DNA of 32,841 nt, taken from assembly GCA_002313255.1 (NCBI GenBank), contig DCBA01000093.1, forward strand, positions 1 to 32,841. The letters run 5' to 3'. The notes below the pieces were generated by a model. That model worked only from the letters and a program-made list of their open reading frames with translations. It had not been told where the DNA came from and did not search any database. Shown one piece after another: positions 24,322 to 32,442 of this stretch. How positions within the stretch are numbered: the stretch's first letter is position 1; each line of letters starts with the position of its first letter. A program made the position numbers and the translations under genes. Source of the DNA: Gammaproteobacteria bacterium UBA1119. GTDB taxonomy: Bacteria; Pseudomonadota; Gammaproteobacteria; Pseudomonadales; Azotimanducaceae.

Positions 24322-26493
24322 ATGAAGCTGAAGATCTTTGGTCGACTGCCTCGCGGTGTATTCGCCGTTATCGCGATAACTTTGATATCGAGTTGCGCCG
24401 ACGAGTCGTCGTCGACAAGAGCAAAGAGCAAAGAAACATCGGAATCTCCAACCGTGTCAATGCCCGCGAACGTTGACGACGCGCGAATCGTCGCGGCTTC
24501 CGCGAACGAACCGGGGAGCTGGCTAGCCTATGGTCAAACATACAAAGAGCACCGATTTTCGATGCTCACACAAATCAATAAGGACAACGTCGCTAACGTA
24601 GGAATCGCTTGGACGAAGGCCATCGGCGCGATGGAGCGGATGCAGGCTACGCCTCTGGTAGTTGACGGAGTTATGTACGTTACCAACGGTTTGAGTGTGG
24701 TCTACGCGATAGACGCGATATCGGGAGAAGAAATTTGGCGATTCGATCCACAGACGGACCGACGCTACATTCAGTACGCGTTCGACCTACCGACTAATCG
24801 CGGCGTCGCCGTCTACAAAGGAAGGGTCTACGTCGCCACATTCGACGGTCGACTGCTTGCAATTGACGCCACTACGGGTGAGAAAGTCTGGGGCGTCGAC
24901 ACGTGGCATCCATCCGCATTAGATCGCTTCAATATCACCGGTGCACCTAGGGCTGCCGCCGGCAAGATCTATATTGGTCAAGGTAGCTCAGAGAGCCGAC
25001 GACGTCGTGGATACGTGACCGCCTACGATGCCGATACTGGCGAAATCGATTGGCGCTTTTACTTGGTGCCCGGCGATCCGAGCAAGCCCTTCGAACATCC
25101 GGAAATGGAGCTGGCAGCGAAAACATGGGGCGGCGAGTGGTGGAAGTTCGGAGGCGGTGGTACCGCGTGGAATTCCCTCGTCTATGACGAAGAATTAGAC
25201 AGCCTCTACATTGGTGTCGGCAACGGGGCGCCGTGGCCACGAGCTATTCGCTCGCCAGGCGGAGGCGACGATCTGTTTCTTACGGCAATCGTTTCGGTGA
25301 ACGTTGAGACCGGTCGCATGAATTGGTACTACCAAACGACACCCGGCGATAACTGGGATTACAGCTCGGCCATGGATATGACGCTGACCGAAATGGAAGT
25401 CGACGGCGTCGTACGCAAAGTGCTTCTGCAAGCACCGAAAAACGGATTCTTTTACGTGCTTGATCGCACCGACGGAACCTTGCTACGTGCGCATCCATAT
25501 ACCGAGGGAATCAACTGGGCTTCCCACATCGACATGGAGACGGGCCGACCCGTTGAAAATCCAGAAGCGCGTTATGAAGAGAACGGTCATTGGATGTTGC
25601 CTGCCAACGCCGGTGCCCACAATTGGGAACCGCAATCCTGGAACCAAGCGCTTGGGGTCATGTACTTCTATTACCACGACTACCCGAATTTCTATTCGCT
25701 CGACGAGGCATTCGTTAAAACAGGGGTATACAAGATACGGCCCCGGGGATTGAGTCTCGGGATTGGAGAAGGTGAATATCGGCGGGCGCTCGAGGCCAAA
25801 GCCGGGCCTCGCCCCGAAACCAAGGGCTACATAACCGCGTTCGATCCATTGACCGGCGAGCACAAGTGGCGTCATCAGCTCGACACCGCATTCAACGGCG
25901 GAGTCTTGGCCACAACAACTGGGTTAGTGTTCCAAGGCGAAGGTAACGGTCGCTTTACGGCGCGGGATACCGACACCGGCGAGCCAATCTGGAGTTATGA
26001 AACATCGGGTCGGTTCTCGTCGTCGCTCATCAGTTACATGATTGACGACGTTCAATATGTCGCCACCGTCGTTAGTGGCAACAATTACGATTTACTCGGT
26101 TCTGTGCTTGTGTTCAAACTAGGCGGTGATCAGCTCATGGCGGCGACCGAACAAAGAAAATTACAAATCCCAGAACAACCGACCATCGAGGCTTCCGACG
26201 AAACCGTCCAGCAGGGAGACGCTCTCTACCATGCTCACTGCGCAACCTGTCACCGGGGTATCGGCGTTACGTCCATCGTCGCTACCGCCGTCCCAGATCT
26301 CCGTGGGATGACGGAGGAAACCCACGGTCAATACACTGACATCGTTCTTCGAGGGAGCCTTTTGGATAAAGGGATGGCGGGCTTCGAAGGAACGCTCGAC
26401 AACGACCAGGCAGAGGCGATTCGCGCTTTCATCGTGTCCGAAGCCCATAAAATCCGTAAGAGACGCGACGACTTCGCGAGACGCTTAAACTAG
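24322..26493 (+). CDS. PQQ-dependent quinohemoprotein alcohol dehydrogenase (lipoprotein, C-terminal cytochrome c)
   Basis: 723 residues from the ATG at 24322. A signal with lipobox-like I-S-S-C (residues about 22-25) predicts a lipid-anchored periplasmic protein. The body is an eight-bladed PQQ propeller with repeated D-x-xTGE-xxW strands. Metal and catalytic candidates are E224, N301 (GVGNGAPW) and D346 in NWDYS. The residue two after D346 is Ser, not Asp, so the enzyme looks calcium-type and not lanthanide-type. The C-terminal domain has C640-A-T-C643-H644 and the likely axial M685 in KGMAGF. Odd points: the vicinal Cys-Cys that normally precedes the NRGVA motif is absent (DLPTNRGVA), and the loop after E224 (SESRRRRGYV) is one residue longer than the usual GAE-x-GVRGY. 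It oxidises an alcohol or aldehyde and passes electrons via heme. The upstream in-frame start at 24163 is not credible. Confidence 0.93.
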   Translation: MKLKIFGRLPRGVFAVIAITLISSCADESSSTRAKSKETSESPTVSMPANVDDARIVAASANEPGSWLAYGQTYKEHRFSMLTQINKDNVANVGIAWTKAIGAMERMQATPLVVDGVMYVTNGLSVVYAIDAISGEEIWRFDPQTDRRYIQYAFDLPTNRGVAVYKGRVYVATFDGRLLAIDATTGEKVWGVDTWHPSALDRFNITGAPRAAAGKIYIGQGSSESRRRRGYVTAYDADTGEIDWRFYLVPGDPSKPFEHPEMELAAKTWGGEWWKFGGGGTAWNSLVYDEELDSLYIGVGNGAPWPRAIRSPGGGDDLFLTAIVSVNVETGRMNWYYQTTPGDNWDYSSAMDMTLTEMEVDGVVRKVLLQAPKNGFFYVLDRTDGTLLRAHPYTEGINWASHIDMETGRPVENPEARYEENGHWMLPANAGAHNWEPQSWNQALGVMYFYYHDYPNFYSLDEAFVKTGVYKIRPRGLSLGIGEGEYRRALEAKAGPRPETKGYITAFDPLTGEHKWRHQLDTAFNGGVLATTTGLVFQGEGNGRFTARDTDTGEPIWSYETSGRFSSSLISYMIDDVQYVATVVSGNNYDLLGSVLVFKLGGDQLMAATEQRKLQIPEQPTIEASDETVQQGDALYHAHCATCHRGIGVTSIVATAVPDLRGMTEETHGQYTDIVLRGSLLDKGMAGFEGTLDNDQAEAIRAFIVSEAHKIRKRRDDFARRLN

Positions 26494-26521
26494 TCAGTTC
26501 GTGTGAGAAACAAGTGGACCA

Positions 26522-26917
26522 TCAATCGATGTGCCACGAGGTGATGTCTACTTCGTCGGGAACCGGTACAAAGACCATCCTCACCGGTCCTTCCAAGACC
26601 CTGCTCGTATGCCCCCGACCCGTCACCGTGTCCGGCATAAAAACCTCACCCGGCCCCCATCGCCGCACGTCTCCATCTGTCGTTCCGATCTCCCAAATAC
26701 CTTCGAGCATGATGCAAAGCTGCCGCGTCGGAGCGTTATGCCAGTCCTGAAACGTATCCGCCGGAGCTTGAAAAATTCGAACGTTGGGGGATGCAAATGC
26801 TTCGCTAAATTGGAGTTGGTTTGCCCACGCATCGGTCGTACTCATCGCCACCGGAATATCGAGCTCGTCGAAGGCCGAACCGCCGTCTTCCGTCGTGAAA
26901 AATCGTATTACCTGCAC
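26522..26917 (-). CDS. Cupin-domain protein
   Basis: 131 residues from a GTG start with GGAGAG 6 bases upstream, a good ribosome binding site. The single cupin barrel shows FQDWHNAPTRQLCIMLEGIWEIGT (first cupin motif region with H60) and DVRRWGPGEVFMPDTVTGRGHTSRV (second motif with H103). Such small cupins bind a metal and act as isomerases, dioxygenases or ligand sensors; function cannot be fixed. It is encoded on the same strand as, and 124 bp after, the FAD oxidoreductase gene, so the two may be cotranscribed. It is convergent with the PQQ dehydrogenase gene. Confidence 0.88.
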   Translation of the reverse strand: MQVIRFFTTEDGGSAFDELDIPVAMSTTDAWANQLQFSEAFASPNVRIFQAPADTFQDWHNAPTRQLCIMLEGIWEIGTTDGDVRRWGPGEVFMPDTVTGRGHTSRVLEGPVRMVFVPVPDEVDITSWHID

Positions 26918-27041
26918 CCATTACTCTCCGTCTAGTTGACTTTGGTTACTTAGTACGAGGACCGAGATTAACTCCGCTACGTGCATCCAGTATGGACTCA
27001 AATGAGGTGTCAAGACCCGCGGGCAAGATCCTTTTCACGTT

Positions 27042-28421
27042 TTACCCAACCAATCGATCAAATAATCCTCCCCATAGCCTAGAAGGCGCATTGGAGCGTC
27101 GTTCCCTTCGATCGGCCCGATCGCCAAAGAACCGGATTGCCTTAGCCCCCGCCCAACGCATCGGTTCGGGCTGCCAACGCTCGGTCCGGTCGCCGACCCA
27201 AGGAAGTCGAGTGAGATCCGATGTTTCCTCGTTAACTAGCTCGCAAAGAACCCGACCGGCTAAATTGCTCGCGGCTACGCCTTCACCCACGTATCCACCG
27301 GCACTCCCAAGTCCGGTGTGTCGATCAAACAGGACACTCGGTCGCCAGCTTCTCGTGACGCCCATCAACCCGCCCCATCGGTGCGTAATTTCGGTGTCAT
27401 GAAGCATAGGAAAGAAATCGCGCAAGTTCTGCTCCACGACGTCCAACATTGGATCTACCGGCATGACGCGTGCTTTACGCTTTGAACCAAAGTAATAACT
27501 GCCTCGACCTCCAAATGCCAAGCGATTATCAAGTGTTCGCTGTCCATAAATCACGACCCGGCGTCCATCGCCAAAGGTCTCCCGTTGATGTAAACCGATG
27601 TCCTCCCACATCTCCTGTGCTAACGGTTCGGTGGCCACCATCATCGAATACAACGGCAAGACTTGGCGGCTTTGATTCCTGAGCGATTCGGTATATCCCT
27701 CGGTAGCACGCAGGACGATCGAGGCATCGACCGAACCGACGTCGGTGTGTATTCGTCCCGGCTCGAAACGGGACACCGGAGTCATTTCGTGAATGGCCAC
27801 GCCCAGCCCTCGAACTCTCTCGGCTAACCCTTTAACTAACCTCGCCGGATGGATGGCCGCGCAATGCGGGGTATAGCTAGCACCGTAATTTGGCACACAG
27901 TTGATGCGATTCTTCGCCTCGCTCGCTGGCAACCAGCGATAGTCGTCTTCGGAGAAACCCATGTCGTGGAAGCGTTCGACCCGTTCTTGCATCGGCTGCA
28001 CGCGAAAGGGGAGCGTCGCAACAGTCAGCGTACCGCCTTTTTGGTAATGGCAATCAATATTCTCAGCCTGACAAACGCGACCAACCTCATCGACCGTGTC
28101 ATGCATTGCGTGAAGAACTTGAATACCTGTTTGTCGCGTTTCAGGCTTTGCTAACAATGCTTCGATCCCCATCGCCAGACCCATGCACCAACCACCATTC
28201 CTCCCGCTAGCGCCAAAGCCAACCGTTACAGCTTCAAAAATTGCGATGGATAAATCGGGGCGTCGCTGTTTCAGGTAATAGGCTGTCCATAAACCGGTAA
28301 AACCTGCGCCGATGATGGCCACATCGATCGCCTTAGGCAGCGAGGATGGCGTTTCGGGTTCGGGCAAAGATTCAAGCGAGTCAAACCAGAAACTGCCGTT
28401 GTCATGTGTCGCTATAGACAT
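27042..28421 (-). CDS. FAD-dependent amine/amino-acid oxidoreductase (DAO/PuuB-like)
   Basis: 459 residues. The dinucleotide-binding motif GAGFTG is at 38-43 (DVAIIGAGFTGLWTAYYLK), followed by FGASGRNGGWCMGL, which is typical of the gamma-glutamylputrescine oxidase PuuB group and related DadA-like enzymes. The C-terminal FAD-binding end is RWGGLMGVTRSWRPSVLFDR...GSAGGYVGEGVAASNLAGR. These enzymes oxidise a primary or secondary amine and release ammonia or an amine plus aldehyde. The substrate is unknown; polyamine derivatives or N-methyl amino acids are candidates. A cupin gene follows after 124 bp. Confidence 0.92.
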   Translation of the reverse strand: MSIATHDNGSFWFDSLESLPEPETPSSLPKAIDVAIIGAGFTGLWTAYYLKQRRPDLSIAIFEAVTVGFGASGRNGGWCMGLAMGIEALLAKPETRQTGIQVLHAMHDTVDEVGRVCQAENIDCHYQKGGTLTVATLPFRVQPMQERVERFHDMGFSEDDYRWLPASEAKNRINCVPNYGASYTPHCAAIHPARLVKGLAERVRGLGVAIHEMTPVSRFEPGRIHTDVGSVDASIVLRATEGYTESLRNQSRQVLPLYSMMVATEPLAQEMWEDIGLHQRETFGDGRRVVIYGQRTLDNRLAFGGRGSYYFGSKRKARVMPVDPMLDVVEQNLRDFFPMLHDTEITHRWGGLMGVTRSWRPSVLFDRHTGLGSAGGYVGEGVAASNLAGRVLCELVNEETSDLTRLPWVGDRTERWQPEPMRWAGAKAIRFFGDRADRRERRSNAPSRLWGGLFDRLVG

Positions 28422-28569
28422 CAGGCTGATCTCGACACCGTCAGTAATCTCTACGACCGGAACACCGCATTAAGCCACGAACATGCATCCATTTCAGTTT
28501 GATTAATTCGTGCCCATGGGCGTACGTTTGCGAATCGTACGCAAACCGATCGATTGGAGCGTAAGCACC

Positions 28570-29865
28570 ATGAGCAAATTTTGGTTCCTCATTGGACTGG
28601 GGGGATGCGTTTCTGCTTCCGCCGTCGAACAAGACGACTTACTCGTTTCCAACCCGCTCATACAATTAGAGCGCTCTGACGCATTACCGACGGCCCGTGC
28701 TGAAGACGTGGGCATGTCGAGTAAACGCCTGCGACGTATCTCCACCGCGATGCAGCGGCACATCGATTCAGGACGGATCCAGGGAGCTATCACGGCTGTA
28801 GCCCGGCGCGGCAAAGTCGTCCATTTTGAGACGCACGGTTTGATGGATGTCGAAAACCACCGGACCATGGAAGCGGGCGCGATATTTCGGATGGCGTCTT
28901 CGACAAAACCGATCCTTGGCGTGGCGACGCTCATGTTGGTCGAAGAAGGTCTGTTACGGCCTCATGATCCCGTTTCAAAATACATCCCTGAATTCAAAGA
29001 AATGTATGTGGCTGTCTTAAACGAACCGCAGGACCATGACGTCAGCCCGGTTAGGGTCAATCGACGAGACCCTCCCGCACATCGATTGGTGCCGGCAAAC
29101 CGAGAAATTACCATTCACGATCTCCTAACCCACACGTCCGGATTAGCCAGCGGTGGATTGGGGAACGCGGTTTCAAAACGTCCGCGAAGAGATTCCAACG
29201 CCACCCTCGCCAGTGAAGTCCCTAAGTACGCCAAGTACATTCTAGATTTTCAGCCGGGATCTCGCTGGTCGTACAGTCCCGGTGTCGGTCTCAACGTTGT
29301 GGCTCGAATCGTCGAAATCGTTTCAGATACACCGTTCAACAGCTTCGTCCGCAACCGCATATTCGAGCCGTTAGGGATGCAAGACACCCACTTTAACGTT
29401 CCCGACCGTAAATCGTCACGGCGAGTCGTGATCCAGAATCGAACCAACTCATTAAGGCGCCCCCCGACAACTTTTTTTTCCGCATCAGGCGGACTTTCCA
29501 GTACGGCCGAGGACTATCTTCGATTTGAACAAATGCTAGTCGGAGGCGGCCGATTATTCGGACGCCAATTACTAAGTCCGAGAACGGTAAGAATATTGGG
29601 AAGCAATCACGTCGGCGATTTGTACCGAAGTTTCTCTCGCACCCAAAACGGAATGGGCTTCGGCTACACGGTTGCCGTGGTAGTCGACCCCATAATCGCA
29701 GGAAGTCGTCGCAGTGCAGGTGCATTTGGCTGGGGCGGTGCCTTCGGAACACAATCATGGACAGATCCGGTAGAACAGTTAGCGGCGGTGCTGATGCTTC
29801 AGCAACCGTACCGTCCGGCACAGTATGATTTCGGCAATGCTGTGCAACAGGCGATCATTGATTGA
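28570..29865 (+). CDS. Serine hydrolase, class C beta-lactamase/esterase family
   Basis: 431 residues from the ATG at 28570, chosen because GGAG lies 10 bases upstream and a signal-like hydrophobic stretch (FWFLIGLGGCVSASA) follows; an in-frame start at 28510 would precede it by 20 residues. The nucleophile motif SxxK is S110-S-T-K113 in FRMASSTKP. DLLTHTSGLASGG is the usual motif after it. The tyrosine motif is YSPG where many relatives have YSN, and GWGGAFGT near the C-terminus stands in place of KTG. This is the pattern of family VIII esterases and related acyl-transfer enzymes more than of true beta-lactamases. It is likely periplasmic. The substrate is unknown. Confidence 0.93.
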   Translation: MSKFWFLIGLGGCVSASAVEQDDLLVSNPLIQLERSDALPTARAEDVGMSSKRLRRISTAMQRHIDSGRIQGAITAVARRGKVVHFETHGLMDVENHRTMEAGAIFRMASSTKPILGVATLMLVEEGLLRPHDPVSKYIPEFKEMYVAVLNEPQDHDVSPVRVNRRDPPAHRLVPANREITIHDLLTHTSGLASGGLGNAVSKRPRRDSNATLASEVPKYAKYILDFQPGSRWSYSPGVGLNVVARIVEIVSDTPFNSFVRNRIFEPLGMQDTHFNVPDRKSSRRVVIQNRTNSLRRPPTTFFSASGGLSSTAEDYLRFEQMLVGGGRLFGRQLLSPRTVRILGSNHVGDLYRSFSRTQNGMGFGYTVAVVVDPIIAGSRRSAGAFGWGGAFGTQSWTDPVEQLAAVLMLQQPYRPAQYDFGNAVQQAIID

Positions 29866-29949
29866 CGCAACCCCCATCGAACCCGATGCGGCGCCGACCC
29901 AGGACTCGGGAGTACTTGCCCATCTATTCCTGGGGAACTTCTCCACCCG

Positions 29950-29979
29950 TTGACACGCGGGCGCAACAAACGGTTCAAA
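29950..29979 (+). promoter_or_regulatory. Possible promoter of the peroxiredoxin selenoprotein gene
   Basis: A perfect -35 hexamer TTGACA (29950-29955) is followed at 17-18 bases by a poor -10 candidate (GTTCAA or TTCAAA). It lies in the 169-bp gap upstream of the ATG at 30035. The -10 match is weak, so this is only a candidate. Confidence 0.3.
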
Positions 29980-30034
29980 CACATTGATAAACTCGATGTC
30001 ATTCGTTTGATACCCGATACGAAAAGGAACGCAC

Positions 30035-31258
30035 ATGGCAGTAGAGCGTGATCACCATGGTTTCGATGCCCCAGCACCGTTGGGGCATCCCGGACGAGCC
30101 GGCCTACCTGACGGCCATGCAACCGGCCCTGAGATTGGCGAAAGGCTCCCCGACTTCCAACTACCCAATGCGTACGGCGATCTTATCGATTTTCACCAGA
30201 GTCGTTCCAACGGCAAAGCGGTCGTCGTTTTTTTTCGATCGGCGGTTTGGTGACCCCCTTGCTGGACGCAGCTCGGCGAGCTTCGCGACGCATACCCAAA
30301 GTTCCAATCTGCAGGCATCAAACTCTATGCCATCTCCTACGACGATCAAGAGATACTGCGCGAGTTCAGTGATAAGCAAGCTATCCCCTACCCGCTGCTA
30401 TCGGATATCGATTCCGAAGTGATCCGTCGTTACGGCATCCTGAACGATCAGATCGGTCGCGACGGTGCTTTTCTCGAGGGCATTCCGTATCCGGGAGCCT
30501 ACGTTACAGACGAAGCGGGCGTTGTCACCGCAAAATTTTTTCATGACACTTACAAAAAGCGAGATAGTCCCGAAAACCTACTCGATGCGGCCGCAGGCAC
30601 GATCGAAATCAATGGTGACGAGCCCAATGTCCACAACAGCGATCCTGAAATCCCGATTTCGGTATTCGTCCGCGGCGGTCGGGGCACAATACGGCAGGGC
30701 ATCATTAGACATCTCATTGTGCGGTTTAAATTGCCCGACGACCTCCACATCTACGGTGAACCTGTACCCATCGGCATGGTACCCACCACGGTCAGCGCTT
30801 CCGGCTCCGCTGGTTTGGTGTTTGAGGACCCCATCTTCCCGCCCTCGGTGGAACTCGTCCTGAAAAATGCCAACATCGGACTTCGGGTCTGGAGCGGTCA
30901 GGTGGATGTGGTCATCCCCTTTTACGCGGTCGGTTCACTGGCAAGTGAAACTCGCCCTCTCGACCGCGACACAGCAGACATCAACGTGGTGCTTCGCTAT
31001 CAGGCGTGCGATGACTCGATCTGTCTCTCACCCCAAACCGATACGCTCTCGCTGCGCGTGAAACTTGACGTGGTTGACGTACCGACTTTGGGGATACACA
31101 CCGACCATGGCCAACGTGAGGGCAAATTCTCAAGTGCACGCCACATGCGGCGATTGATCCTTCGCAAATTCCTCAAGAATCCGCTTGGCCTACCGCGTCT
31201 CGTCCTAAAGACGCTCAAGCTCGAGCGTGCAGCCAAACGCAGAGCCCACGAAGCGTGA
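30035..31258 (+). CDS. Selenocysteine peroxiredoxin/thioredoxin-like protein fused to a DsbD-alpha-like domain, Sec at residue 73
   Basis: 407 residues if the in-frame TGA at 30251-30253 is read as selenocysteine. The ATG has AAGGA 6 bases upstream. Residues about 32-190 are an AhpC/TSA (redoxin) fold: GERLPDFQLPNAYGD, then VVVFFRSAVW-U-PPCWTQLGELR, with U73 and C76 forming UxxC where homologues have CxxC at the redox-active site, followed by KLYAISYDD and YPLLSDIDSEVIRRYGI. Residues about 200-380 resemble the DsbD N-terminal (alpha) domain, with YQACDDSICLSPQT carrying C325 and C330. A SECIS-like hairpin lies at 30260-30292. I infer a thiol- or selenol-dependent peroxidase or reductase whose Sec could exchange electrons with the DsbD-like disulfide. 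No signal peptide is seen, which is odd for a DsbD-alpha domain. Gene callers would split it at 30253. The metallophosphoesterase gene follows closely. Confidence 0.92.
30260..30292 (+). promoter_or_regulatory. Bacterial SECIS-like hairpin after the Sec codon at 30251
   Basis: Upper stem AGCTC/GAGCT (30270-30274 with 30278-30282) closes a GGC apical loop (30275-30277). Below it are a mismatch, a 2-bp CG/CG segment, an internal loop and an outer 3-bp TGC/GCA stem. The apical loop starts 21 bases after the TGA and begins with G, in line with published rules for bacterial SECIS elements. It lies within the reading frame. Confidence 0.75.
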
Positions 31259-31316
31259 TATTTGGACGAGACATGCTTGGCTCGTTCGACTTCGTACTCT
31301 CCCCAAGGGCCTCCCT

Positions 31317-32414
31317 TTGAATCTTCGTACACTAAGACGTCGCGTCGTTACGACCCTCGTGGCTACCACGTTTTACTTTGCCCTGCTGATTTACCCGCTG
31401 ATTCGTCTGATCGACTGGCTGATTCCAAACTGGCAACCCGGAACGATGGAGTTACTCGCTCTTCTCGTCCTGCCCCCGGCGGCCCGCGTTGTCTCATCAA
31501 GATTCCCCGGGGGCCTGACTCGGCGACTCGCCGTCCTCTCCATTACGTGGATGGGCCTTTGCTTCCAGCTCTTACCCGTAGTCGTTGTTCTAGAGATCTT
31601 TCATCTGATTGTGCCCGTCGACGATACGACCGTCGGCTTCATCGGCCTTACCGCCATCTTGATATTGGGTAGTTGGGGGCTGATCAATGCACAACTGTTA
31701 AAGGTTCGGCGTATTCCGCTCATTGCCGACGGGAATTTAGAAGGCAGGTCACTGGTACAAATCACCGACGTTCACATTGGATCCCGTCGTCCAACGTTCT
31801 TGCGCCGGATTGTTAAACGTATCAACGAATTGCAAGCGGACGCGGTGTTAATCACGGGCGATCTTGTCGACGACGATATCGACAAAGACGATTTACAACC
31901 GTTGGCCGAGCTCAACGCAACGGCGTATTTCATTCTCGGTAACCATGAGCGTTATGCAGACACTGAGCGCATCATCGGGCATTTAAGAGCCCTCAACGTC
32001 ATTGTGTTACGAAACGAAGCCGTGGACGCCGATCCGTTTCAATTCATTGGTCTCGACGACGCGGAAGCAAGGGACACCGTGAAGAAAGGTCTCAGCAACC
32101 TGTCAAAGCTAAACAATCGATACCGAGTTCTTCTTTACCATCGACCAGAGGGCGCAGAGGACGCGGCAGATTGGGGTGTACAACTCATGGTGTCGGGCCA
32201 CACACATCGTGGTCAGATATTTCCATTCAATTATCTCGTCAAGCGAATTCACCCCCGCATGCACGGGTCGTTCGACGTGGACGGTCTGCGTTTATACGTG
32301 TCGCCAGGCACAGGGACATGGGGCCCGGTATTGCGAACCAATTCACGCTGCGAGGTGACACACTTCCAGTTCCTTAGTGATCCGAATGCGTTCCCCAGTC
32401 CATCTTCGACCTAA
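31317..32414 (+). CDS. Membrane calcineurin-like metallophosphoesterase (YkuE/YaeI-like)
   Basis: 365 residues from the TTG at 31317, preferred because AAGGG lies 7 bases upstream; a GTG at 31227 inside the selenoprotein gene is in frame but has no visible ribosome binding site. The first 125 residues hold about four hydrophobic segments (TLVATTFYFALLIYPLIRLI, MELLALLVLPPAA, LSITWMGLCFQLLPVVVVL, VGFIGLTAILILGSWGL). The catalytic domain has all the metal motifs: D151-x-H153 (ITDVHIG), GDxxD with D182, GNHE at 208-211, H275 and GHTH at 294-297. Such proteins hydrolyse phosphoesters, for example in lipid or cell-envelope metabolism. The 3' end is 28 bp from the carbonic anhydrase start. Confidence 0.92.
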   Translation: MNLRTLRRRVVTTLVATTFYFALLIYPLIRLIDWLIPNWQPGTMELLALLVLPPAARVVSSRFPGGLTRRLAVLSITWMGLCFQLLPVVVVLEIFHLIVPVDDTTVGFIGLTAILILGSWGLINAQLLKVRRIPLIADGNLEGRSLVQITDVHIGSRRPTFLRRIVKRINELQADAVLITGDLVDDDIDKDDLQPLAELNATAYFILGNHERYADTERIIGHLRALNVIVLRNEAVDADPFQFIGLDDAEARDTVKKGLSNLSKLNNRYRVLLYHRPEGAEDAADWGVQLMVSGHTHRGQIFPFNYLVKRIHPRMHGSFDVDGLRLYVSPGTGTWGPVLRTNSRCEVTHFQFLSDPNAFPSPSST

Positions 32415-32442
32415 TTCGGCAAGCAGCACGGTAGTTTCAACA

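Noticed and set aside
25340..25400. Lanthanide dependence of the PQQ dehydrogenase
   Set aside because: The residue two after the catalytic Asp is Ser; the XoxF/PedH-type extra Asp is absent.
30251..30253. TGA as an ordinary stop with a second gene starting near 30419
   Set aside because: Codons directly after the TGA encode the conserved redox-site region, and no independent start with a ribosome binding site is visible at 30419.
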